This document shows, piece after piece, positions 53,203 through 64,000 of a DNA stretch of 64,000 nt (the first letter of the stretch is position 1; the number at the start of each line of letters is the position of its first letter). The notes under the pieces are model-generated. The model did not search any database and was not told the DNA's origin. It saw only the letters and a list, made by a program, of their open reading frames with translations. The position numbers were made by a program, and so were the translations under genes. Origin of the DNA: Skeletonema tropicum (lineage: Eukaryota; Bacillariophyta; Thalassiosirophyceae; Thalassiosirales; Thalassiosiraceae); assembly GCA_037178625.1 (NCBI GenBank), contig CM074127.1, positions 2,976,001 through 3,040,000 on the forward strand. Reading direction: 5' to 3'.

Positions 53203-56200
53203 ATGGCTCCCGTAGTTATTTCCTCTACCGGAATACCCCGCCAAACAATCGACAGCCCTGAATTGATTTCGTTGATTGAGCGGCTATCAAAATTTGACAC
53301 CAAAGATGGCGTCGCATCTGTTGATGGTGCGGGGATGGATATCGACAAAGATGATGCTGTCGGTGATAAAGTTGCGGGTTCCCCTCCGCTAGATGTCGAA
53401 GGACTTGTCGATGAATTAAAGAAGTATCAGCGATGGAGATTCCAGGAACAGGTGAGTTTCTAAAGTGCGGATCGTGATAATATAATGATGCCGTTATACC
53501 AAATCTGTTTGCTATGTCATGTCGGTATAATTATAATTAATGAAACGAAACAATTAACAATTTGATTCCTCAACCATTTCAGGCTGATCTTCACGAATGG
53601 ACGCATCCATTGAATGCTATCGATGCCGCCCTCAACTACTTCTTAGACGCATATCCTTCCCTTTTACTACTCCCGCGAGATAGGGGCAGCGATTGTGACA
53701 ACAAAGATGCACCCACAACCATTGACTCGAACCTTACAGCCGAGGAAACACCCCAGCACGTTATATCATCTCTGGAACATATCTTGACATTTCTTGCCAC
53801 CCTCCTTCGCAATTCAATCAACAAGACTATCTTCAACTCCATCTTTGAATTGTCTTCCCTCCTTGCGGCATCCTCCGACTCGATTGCCTCTCTTGCCCTT
53901 GAGGCGCTGGCGGCATTAGCTACGCCTCCCATGTTGCATCGGCAAATGACCCCAGAGTTGGCATCTCATACGACCAGATTGCATTCCATGACTATGAGCA
54001 GTGTACTTGCGAGAAGATTGATGGACATGGCTAGGGGATGGGGAACCAAGGGGAGCGGGTTGGGATTGCTTCAATGCATCAGCAGCCCTTCTGCCACTGC
54101 TGTTGATCCTGATTTCAGCGATGATAATTCTGACGATGACAAAACTCCTTCCAAACTTGACCTCTCCTTTCAATGCCATATCAAGGGGACTCTTGTTTCT
54201 ATTTCAATCACAAAAGAACAACTAATGTCGGTGGATCCTAACTCCATGTCGCTAGATTCGGATCATGCCAAGCGTCAAAAGACAGGAATCCAAACGAAAG
54301 ACTCCCGAACACTTGCGCTGAAGCAACAGGAGCAGCAATTCAAATCGACTGCGCAAGTATTTCAGGAATCTATTGGTAGGTTGAAGGATGATTTTTTGAA
54401 GAAAAGTAAAAATCAGCGACAACAACAACAACAACAGTAGCGACAGCAGCAGTGACTTCTCGATATCACCCGAAAAACAATTCACACTCCTATCCACGAT
54501 TCGGCTCTCAAAAGCTTTCTACCAAAATTCTGATACCCGCGTGTCTGCAATCAAGTTACGTCTGCGTGCATTGATTACAATACTGTACACTCTATCATCC
54601 GTGGAAAGCATTACTGCCTACTTCGTGGCGCAACCTGAATTATGCGGAGAAATAGTCGACTTGGTAAGACCCACCGTGAGCAGCAGCGGTGCTGCGACAT
54701 CTTCTGATGGTGGTGTATTGGCCGCATCTACTTCCGAGAGTGAGAATAGTAATCCAATTTTGGCACTTGCGGATTCCCCTCAAGTACCGTATGGTCTGCG
54801 TGCACTTGCCATCGAAGCTCTGACTGCGCTTGTGGCAAGGCGAGATTCTCCGGCTGGGTCATTCAACATTGCAGCGAGGCAGGCTAACGTGCTAGCAGAA
54901 CTGGGGGTGGGAAAGGGACAGTACTTGGGACTGCTGCCAACTTTAATACGATTTTCATTGGCAGCGCTGAATTCTTTCTTGCTTCAAGAAGATGCCAACC
55001 GGGGAACGAAAGGACAGGACGATGACGCGAATACTGATAACAACGGGGATGGGAATGACACCGGATTAGAACTTGGACTAGCTTTTTTGAGGGCGACAAA
55101 ACCACCACCTTTACCGAGAAAGATTCGGCAGGAGCGCGCCCTGGAATTCATTGATGCGGTACTAACATTGACTTCCACCGTAATTTCTGTGCCGTCAGGT
55201 ACATCTGCTCTGACGGATTGTGGTATCATCCCTGCATTAGTCAGCACCGTTGCACTTGACAGCCAAATGACTAAGAATTCCAACAATTCTTCATTTGTGG
55301 AAGGAAGCGAAGAATCATATTCCGACAGCTTACTGAAATTCATTACCGCGCAAGCAATTCAAATATTGGAAGGTGCAATAGTCACCCACACGAATGCTTT
55401 ATCAGCGTTTCATGAATTAAAGGGAGTAGATGTCCTAGTACAACGGTTGAATTCAGAAGTGGAAAATATTAGAAAGAATTCGTCACAAGGAGATAATGAT
55501 GCTGTCATGGAAGGTGTTCAGGGCGTGAAGGGTGAAAAGCCACGCCTTCAAGGGGCTCAACGAGTACTCCTGTTTAGTGCCGTGAATTGCCTTACGGTTG
55601 TATTCCACTCGCAAGACGCATCAGGTGGAGCCAACGCCGCCGCGCCACCGGGTGGGGACTCTGCTTCGAAAGCCCGAACTAATGGCAGTAATACTTGATA
55701 TCATAGACAATGTTGAGTCGTATGGTGGCGTTATGGCAGCACTTGTAGCTACACTTTTGGCAGACGTCATGAATTCAGATCCTCAATCAGTGCACTACGT
55801 GCATAGTTCTGGATTGGCAAAGTCATTCCTTTCATTGATCATAGGCAAAGAAAACGAAATGAAGAATATTCTTGGAGACGATTTCGAAAAATGGGGAGAG
55901 CCCATTATGGAATCTTCAGGAGAACTTATCATGGCTGTTCCAAATGTTGTGTCAGCGCTTTGTTTGACAGAAGCAGGCGCCAGAGTTGTCGCAGAGGCAA
56001 ATCCCTTTCCAACAATTCTCTCCGTTCTTTGCAGTCCAAAATATGCCATGCCAAATAGTCGATGCTTGTTGAGTGAAATGGCGGCAATCATCGGTTCGGG
56101 GCTTGACGAAATAATGAGGCACAATCCCGTCTTGAGACCAAGTATTATTAAGGCGGTAGTTCAGGTGATGAAACGTGTCGTGTTTATTGGGAAAAAACTC

Positions 56201-59200
56201 ACCATTCAGGAACAAGGAAAGAATGCTTCGGCTATCGTTACTGATGACATGGAAATTGCTCGAACTCAACTTATGCAGTATGGGAACAACGTTACTCAGC
56301 TGCTGGAGCAACTTTTCCACAACGGGGACCATGTGTCTCCTTTTTTGAGTGCAGGTGGGTTCGACGCGCTACTAGAATTGGCTCGGTGGTCTATCATCCC
56401 CGCCGGAAGACAGCTGGTCGCTCATGCCTCATGTTTGAGCAACCCATCGATCGCCTGTCTTACGCACTCGAGAAGTGCAAGCTCCCTCTCGCTGGTGGTG
56501 AAAACTATTGCAGGTTCCGTTGACCCACAGAAATTATTGCAAAAAGTTAGTTCTGCCCTGTCGATACAATTAGCTGATATTGACGTGAGTGTGACTTCAC
56601 TTCGAGCTGCAACAGGTCGTTCCACTGATGAAGTGGATGACTTTTCTTGCGACTATGTTTTAGATGGTATACCATGTACTGAACTTTACAACATTGAATC
56701 ATCAGACGAGAAAACGTCTTGTATTGTCGATGCGCTATCCGTCTTTTATCGATCTATATCGGCGGTAGATTGGCTGATAAATACCCTTGCTGTTGTAATT
56801 AAGGCGGCTGTTCACCGGACAACCGAACTTGGTCTAGCACAACGCCGCGAAAATGGATGGAAGAAGGAGATCGCATCGAAATCGTTTGAAAAATTAGTGA
56901 CCAGAATTTCTGAGTTACATCGGTCATCATTGTGGGAAGTCTGCAGGATACGAACCAAACCAGATTTTGACGAAAAAGAGTCTATTAGAAGCCGTGCATC
57001 GAAGGAACAGCTACTCTACAAACTTAGAATAGTCTGCCAAGAAGGTGCCATTGTGAGAAACGGGATAGAAATTGATGGTTGCGAAAATGTTGGGACTGTA
57101 GAAATGGGCGAAGTAGTCGAGGCATTTGACCGATGCATCAACAGCTCTGGAGTCTTACGGTATCAAACTAGTAGAGGTTGGGTTTCTGAGCTTACTCGGG
57201 GCCATGCACGTGAGAACATTGTTGAGGTTATTGAGGTTGTAAAATCCAACGCTGTTTCTCCCAACCGTGGTGTCAACAGTGATTTCGAAAGAATTGAGTG
57301 CGCTGTTCCTGATTTGCGCAGTGTAAGTGCGACTGTGATGACAAAACTGCACAAGCAGTCATTTAAATTTGTTTGGCAGCCTCGAAAGGCTCATCATGAC
57401 AAGCATTCGACTGGAGCGATCGTCGCTGTCACTTTCAAATCAAAATCTCGGGGAACATGTTGTAGCCGCCTGCAAGGTCATGTCGTCCAACCTGAAGAAA
57501 GATTTTCAGTTTCCTAATGAGCTGAAGAATGACGAAGAGAATATTTCGGAGGATGCCATCAAATGCATGTATTTTGGTAACATTATCAACCTTATGCATA
57601 CCTGTATGTATGAGGAGAAACGAGATAGAAGATCATTCAACATTCCGCTACTCTTGAATTTACTGGTTTCCTGTGGATGGACGGATGGTGTTTCGCTTCC
57701 AAAAGATTTATCAATTTCGCTGCCTGCAACGGACTTCCTATCGGCTGTCCGATTTGTTCTGAATCACAGCCTTAGTGATATGTCGACTTTCGTAGCCGCA
57801 AAAGCGTCACGAGAGGAGATTGCGGCGTCATCGCCAAGAAAACAACAACGTGTTAGCCGTGCAGTCGCATCATCTCTACCTCCTACACTGACTTTTCTCA
57901 AAAGGCTTGTTTCGAGATCACTTTTTGTCGAAACTCAGATGTCCAATGCTTTGTCGAGAATGAAGCCATCTGATTATGTATCTCTGATCATGGACACAGA
58001 CTCGAATCAATTGACGGGTGATATGTCGACAACACCTAAGTTTAATGGAGGTCGTTTTGCGAGAGCTCTGCATCTAAACATGGCCAAGATGACTCATGAA
58101 ATTTGGGTGGACCAAAGGTTGTGCTGCGTCCCAGCACACATTTTGAATCCATTGACAGCATACACTAGAGAACTAATATCAAGTTTAGAAGAAGGAGGGA
58201 AGCCAATTTTTCCTCCCGAAGAAAGCAATGGATTGGGAGGGTCAAGCAGGCCTCGATCCAATGATAGGGCCAACAGGATTCTTTCATCCCTGAATGTTTT
58301 GCTCGGACAAAACGACGATGATGGTGATGCTGAACCCGCGGAGCCCTTTTCACCCAGTGAGGATTCTATTGAGAGACTTTTGGAGATGGGATTCAGTCGA
58401 GATGGCGCTATTGATGCATTAGAGACTGTTGAATCAAGTGAGTTTCCTATGACGTTTCAATCTTTTTTTTGCGAGTTGTTTTTGTACTCAACCTTCCAAT
58501 CTCCCCACCCCTTTCTTAGATAATGTTGAAATTGCCATGGAGTATTTGCTTGCACACCCACCAAGTTCTCCTGGGACATTAGGTATGTCGATCTGTGTCC
58601 TCTTGTAACTCCTTTTGGTGCTTAATCATTTCATCTAAAAATACTTTTCTTATTATTGATACGATTTCTAGAACGTCGAAGGGCAGCTCGCGAGCAACGA
58701 CGTCAGCGACAGCAGTCCCAAAACAGGCGCCAGGAACCAGCTTCGGGCGACACTGATTCAGCGCCAACTAATAGCAGTGGTGAAGCTCCCGATCAATCTT
58801 CTGATACGCATACCAACGACGATAAATCAAAACCGGGACCTCATGAGAAGAAGGATACAGAAAGGGAAATCGAGGAGAAGTCAGCTCTCGAAGCGAAGGA
58901 GTACGCTGGGCAAAATGAGACAGTCATTCATCAAGATTTGTTTAGATATTATTGAGGGAAGCAATGATTGTGATCAATATCCAGGTGCGGTGGAGTCAGC
59001 AGAATACATTGATGGTGGGAATAACATTGGTGAGGGTGACTCAGAGGGTGTCACAGTCATTATCTCGAATTTTCTTCTTACCATGTGCAAACGAGGCGAA
59101 GAAATTGCGTCAAAAATTGCATTGGATTTAATTCGTCGATTGAAGGAAAACATTGCCATCAAGTCCAAAGATCATTGTGAAGTGAAAGAAGGATGTGAGA

Positions 59201-62200
59201 CCAAGTTTGCGGCAATCACGCATGCTTGTGTCATCGTGATGCGGACTATGCCTACATTACGGCCGCTTCTTCTTCGTGAAGGGGCTGTAATTTGTTTGCT
59301 TCACTGCGTTCGAAATGTAACAACTTCTCCTGCGCTTCGTGATGGAAAAAGTCAGATGATTTGGCCAAGATGGCTTGCACCGACACTTCTTTTGCTAGAG
59401 GTGATGGCTCAGTGCACTTCAGTGTCTCTTGAAGATGTTGCAGGGGTCAAAGACTCGGAATCGGACGATAATAAAAAGAAAGGTGAATTTGCCAAGGTAC
59501 TCTCAGAGCACAAGAAGCAGACTTCAATGTTAGCCAAAACAACAAAGCAGCTGATATCGTCCTTACAAAAAGACACGGTCTCAAAGAAGAAAAAGGACAA
59601 GAAAAGCAAACAATCCAATGGCGATAAACATGATGATGAGGGCGCAACGTATATTCAAATTCCACCATTCCTACCTCTCATTCTGTACGAGCACGCAGAA
59701 CAATGCATGATAATGTGCTTGCAACTTCTCGGTCTCAGAACTAGGAAGACTTCTACTGCAGAGCAAATTTCTCCGCCTCCGGGCGTAGTCAATGCTATTT
59801 TGGCTCTTTTAATAAGGGTCGTTCACTCCCAGAAGACCGCGGCTTTGTGTTTGCAAATGGGCGGGGCGGATTTGATTGTCGCGCTCCCACATCGATGTCA
59901 TTTCCCAGGAAGCAGTAGTCTTGTGACATTGCTGCTACGTCGTTTATTGGAAGACGAAGCAACTTTGCAGGCAATGATGGAAACGGAGATCAGATCTCAA
60001 GTGACAAAAATCTGGAGAAAGAACAATCCTCGGTCAGTCAAGTAGCCCGGGACAACCGGCGGCATCACTGAAGTCTTTCATGAAAGCTGTCACTCCAATC
60101 ATATGCAGAGACCCTATGGTCTTTGTCAGAGCAATTTCAACATCTGTCAAAATTAACCCGCCGAGTGCTGGATCGTCATCTCTCTTGAGTTCGCGTGACT
60201 CTCAGGTAGTTTTGCTACCTCCCGAGCAACGCATCAAGAACTCCAAGTTATTGAGCCCTCATGTACACGTCGCTGCTGACACACTTGAGAGCTCCACTCC
60301 AAATGCAAGCAAAAAGCCAGCTAGCCAAGAAGAGCCACCGAAACGAGGACGGGGTAGGAGCAAATCGCCCCATCGCTCCAAAAATAAATTGATTCAATTG
60401 AACGGGTCGCCAGCATCACATGTTTGTTCATTATTGCTTGGGGAGGTGTTCAGGGCGCAATCCGAAGGTGAAATGATTTCTTCGAGATCGGCAGAAAAAC
60501 AGCCATTTTTGTCAACTGTTGATTACCTCGATACATTATCTGATCTTGTCCTTGCCATCCCTGCATGTGGTGCTGCAATTCACCGTTACAAGCCATCGAA
60601 AAATGATCACTTTCATCATGCTCTATCTGGTTGTGCAGACCCTGCACAGAATACTGTTAGCTTCTTATTGCACAAACTCATTCCTCAACCACGTGTTGAC
60701 CCAAAGCAACATGTCAATTCCGATGAAACGAGCAAAAGGAGAGCTTTCACACAAGCCAGAAACTCGCAGTCTGCTGCTCGTCTCATTGTTTGTCTTGTTG
60801 CGCGCTCAGGCGAGGGGCGTCGGCGTGTTATTGCAGATTTGATGTTTGCTTTAAGCGGTGGCCGCTGTCCATTTGAAAACAGAGTACTCGCACCCGCACC
60901 CGCTGAATCAAATTCGGCCACAAAACAATGCGAAAAAGATATCGAATGCTGGGCACTGCTGTCTTGGGGTGAATTGTGTACAAGTCTCTCAGCACCGCGC
61001 TTCAACAATACCGTCATCGATGTTGATTCCAAAATGCTTAGCTTTGATGTTGTCAAATTGATGCTCGACTGCGGAGGTGCTCATGCTTTGATTTATGCCA
61101 TTGAGAGAATTGATCTAAATCACACTATGGCGCAAGCAGTCGCATCATCGTTGGTCAAACCGCTTGAAATTCTCACTCGAGGAGCTGTTTACAAGACAGT
61201 GACTGAAATGGCCGAGAAGGAGAAAGCGAAAGCCAAGACCGAAAAGGAAACAAGACGAACTACGTTTGGCCCCTCACAAAGGAGTGAGTCTGCCTTTGCT
61301 GATGATGCGATGCTTGAAGATGGGTTTGATGCTGATACTGCAATGAATGCAAGGCGAAACTTTTTAGAAGAGGACGACAGCATGGGAGAACATAGCAGTG
61401 AAAGCAGTGTCGAAGACAGCATGGATGAGGAAGAGTTAGATGAAGAAGAGCTTGAGGTCCGCCTTGGAGGAGTCGATTACTCCGATGACTCTGAAATCGA
61501 TGACAGTGATGATGATGACAACAGTGACGATGACGATGAAAGTGATAGTGATGATGAAGACAATCAGAGCGATGACGACGAAGATATGGATGACGACACT
61601 GAAGATGAAGATGGAATCGATGAGATGGATGAAGAAATGTTTCTAGATGGAAGAGAAGAAGAATTCACGATTGACGACGAAAGTGACTTTTTTGGTGGAG
61701 ACGCCGAAGATGTTTCAGCGATGGAAGGGACAGGTCGGGTGAATGGCGCTGACGCCGACGATGTTATGGACGGATGGACAAGAATCGATGCCATTGGCGG
61801 AGACACTACTGGCGCTGGTGGTATTACTCAGCAAATGGCAAGGGCTCTAGGTCTTGGTTTCGGAGGTAATGGAAATCGACAACGACAACAGGGAACTGGC
61901 GGCCTTTTGAATGCGGCCGAAGCTATGTTAGGTAACATCTTGCGGGCTGGTGAAGTTGGGATGGATTCTCTCTCAGAAATTGAAGACACTCTTGGAATCC
62001 GAATCGCAGTACGTGGAGACGAAAGAAATGTGAGGGGAAATGTGGCTGGACCAACCCGAAACGATAGTTCTGCTCGAAACACGTTCGGGGTGACAGTGAG
62101 ACAGTCCTTGCCACCTGACGCTGGAAACGCGAATTCGAGTGCACCGAGAGGCTTCATTAACACAAACCCAATGGAGTACATATTTGGTGGACCTGCAATC

Positions 62201-64000
62201 ATCCTAGGAAGCCAAAGCTATGATGTAACTTCTGATACAGGGAACGGCAGAAATGACCAAACTCCTTCAGCTTACGACACCCAACTATTTCCTGGCGGCC
62301 TCGCTGCCTCTGCACACTCAAGAGCCCAGCCAATGCTCCATCCACTAGTAAGAGGGCTTGAGCTCCCACCTCTAAACTCATTGGCTGTAATGCGACGTGG
62401 AAGGAATGCAGTTGATTTGGATTCTGGTTCTTCTGAGTCGAATCGAGCGAATAATTTACCTGTAGCCCCCCCCGGTATAGATGGGATAAACGTGCCAAGT
62501 AACATTCCATTAGCTGGATGGACGGACGATGGGCTGCTCCCTGATTCATTGACGGAGGAATTCATCTCTTCTGTTGGACAAGGTTTAACGACCATGTTTT
62601 CTCGGGATCTGTCTCGGAATGTCATCTCGGACGAAAACGGACGAGGTACACAAAGTGAAGAAAGCGAAGCATCAGCTAGTCATGAGCGACCTTCTAACCC
62701 CCCAAGCGGTGATGATAACGTCGAAGCTAACGCTACTGCCGAGAACGACACCAATTCGGATGAAAATGCGGAAGAAACTGGAGATGAGGAGATATCTCAA
62801 GAAACAGAGGCGTCTCGTGGTGCCACCGGAGTTGCATCAACTGACTCTGGCGAAAATGTTGCATCATCGCTGGCTGCTGGTCTCACTATTTCACAGCCAA
62901 CTTCAAATAACGAGTCTATCCAGCCCAGTTCTGAGAATAACCAAGCTGCAGAAAATGTAGACTCATCCAGCGCTAGCGGAGTACAGATGGAAGAGAATTC
63001 GGAAGGAGATGTCGAGGAAGCTGATGCCTTGCAAATGGGTTCTGGATCCTCACAGGAGCAAGATGTAAGCGGCACTTTCGAGGCAAGTGGAGAAACTGCA
63101 GACACAGAAACTGCCGATCAACCCTCGACAGAATCTTCTCCTGACGCAGAAGAAGCTAATGAGCCCTCTGCAGAATCTCCGACTGACGCATTAGAAAATA
63201 ATGGGGTCAATCCCGACAGGTGGATCCGAAGTTGAGGAGGAGGCAACAAGCGACTCGAACGGCGAACTAACATGCCCCCCTGATGTTGATCCTGAAGTTT
63301 TTGCTAGCCTCCCACTGGAAATGCAGCAAGAAGTTATTGCTCAGCACAACGCAATGAATGAAGTTGCTGCGCAAATTCCGGGGTCCAGTTTAGATCCAGA
63401 AGCCCTTGCTGCGTTACCCGAAGAAATGAGGAGGGAGATTATTGAGGAAGAGCAACAGCAGCAGCGTTTGCGAGAAAGGGAAGCATCGGAACCAGCAGCT
63501 GATCCTGCAAACGCCGAAGAAATAGATCCTGCAAGCTTTTTGGCATCACTTACTCCAGAATTACGTCAAGATATCTTACTAACAGCCGAAGACTCATTCC
63601 TGCAAGGATTGCCGCAAAACATCCAGGCTGAAGCAAACGCTTTACGAGAGAGAGTAGTAGCGTCTCATCAAAGGCGACGAGAGGAAGCAAATGCAGCAAA
63701 TGCAGCTGCAGGTGCCACATCAAGAGCGGCGGGATCTAGAACGAGTTCTATCAATGATGCGCAATCCAACGCACCATCTAGACTTAGGCGGCAACGAAAT
63801 GGAAAATTGGTGAGACTTTTGTGAACAATTCATATCTTCATCACTCGCATCTCTATTTCTGTATTCCATTCTAATCTCCATTGGCGCATTTTGTTCTCTT
63901 TTGCAGCGGGTTGAAACTGACAAGGAAGAAATTATTTATATCCCGGAGAGCGCAAGAGAAGATCTTGGTCCTTTGATAAATGCCAGATCAGTGAAGATGC
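53203..64000 (+). CDS. Giant HECT ubiquitin ligase, HUWE1/Tom1/UPL1-like (3' partial, six frame breaks)
   Basis: Exons 53203-53451, 53583-58437, 58520-58582, 58672-63809 and 63907-beyond the window encode at least about 3,450 residues. The N-terminal region matches the armadillo-like DUF908/DUF913 repeats. A UBA domain lies at about 58365-58580 (Glu-Arg-Leu-Leu-Glu-Met-Gly-Phe-Ser-Arg). A long acidic Asp/Glu tract follows at about 61370-61680. Three ubiquitin-binding UBM-type motifs occur at 63290-63600 (Leu-Pro-Leu-Glu-Met-Gln-Gln-Glu-Val, Leu-Pro-Glu-Glu-Met-Arg-Arg-Glu-Ile, Leu-Thr-Pro-Glu-Leu-Arg-Gln-Asp-Ile), the DUF4414 region. The HECT domain is beyond the window. Six steps, each +1, are required: near 54438, 55657-55668, 57374, 58902, 60015-60045 and 63221. 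Domain order and spliced joins fit the family. Confidence 0.92.

Noticed and set aside
1..64000. tRNA, rRNA or CRISPR-like features
   Set aside because: I looked for tRNA B-box-like gttcgaatcc stretches, rRNA-like sequence and regularly spaced short repeats with unique spacers, and found none I could support.

Overview
The window looks like nuclear DNA of a photosynthetic stramenopile, most likely a diatom. Genes are interrupted by short GT-AG introns, typically 70-180 bp. Several proteins carry an N-terminal signal peptide followed by an AFAP- or GF-like motif typical of diatom plastid pre-proteins (SecA, an HCF164-like thioredoxin, a YggT protein, a homogentisate-type prenyltransferase). 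The rest are ordinary eukaryotic cytosolic or secretory genes. I cannot name the species from the sequence.

Layout. 0-13.9 kb: acidic protein (5' partial), URC1-type GTP cyclohydrolase II, a UBL-PUB-STI1-UIM ubiquitin shuttle protein, a coiled-coil secreted/plastid protein, dihydroorotase, a Tyr-rich small protein, a USP36-like deubiquitinase, dolichol-phosphate mannose synthase and serine hydroxymethyltransferase. 13.9-20.8 kb: a 313-bp Stowaway-like MITE, nuclear-encoded plastid SecA, ribosomal protein S16 and an HCF164-like thioredoxin. 20.8-24.6 kb: gene-poor, with a candidate 1.8-kb non-autonomous element bounded by inverted repeats. 24.6-38 kb: a 1,919-residue fusion of a cyclic-nucleotide-dependent AGC kinase to a DENN Rab-GEF module, YggT/CCB3, coatomer beta'-COP, a REEP/Yop1 ER-shaping protein and a disordered protein. 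38-45.7 kb: repeat-rich, with three tandem hairpins and a 4.8-kb array of about 26 units of 184 or 190 bp. 45.7-64 kb: a degenerate aldo-keto reductase, phosphomannomutase, a homogentisate prenyltransferase, a 508-bp foldback element, a nuclear DNA-binding-like protein and most of a giant HUWE1/UPL1-like HECT ubiquitin ligase (3' partial).

Shared themes. Ubiquitin handling appears three times (shuttle protein, deubiquitinase, HECT ligase). Mannose donor supply for glycosylation appears twice (phosphomannomutase, DPM1). Vesicle and ER trafficking appears three times (beta'-COP, REEP, the DENN fusion). Pyrimidine synthesis (dihydroorotase) lies about 4 kb from a putative pyrimidine-catabolic gene. 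None of this is operon-like: neighbours are divergent or convergent, and some are very tightly packed (7 bp between two stop codons).

The most unusual signal is that many conserved genes can be read only by changing frame once or more, without a plausible intron. I count about 22 breaks. About 18 are in the +1 direction, they sit mainly at 3-11 kb, 37.6 kb and 48-64 kb, and they are absent from several equally long genes. Either the assembly has a patchy insertion-type error, or these genes use +1 frameshifting. The sequence alone cannot decide.
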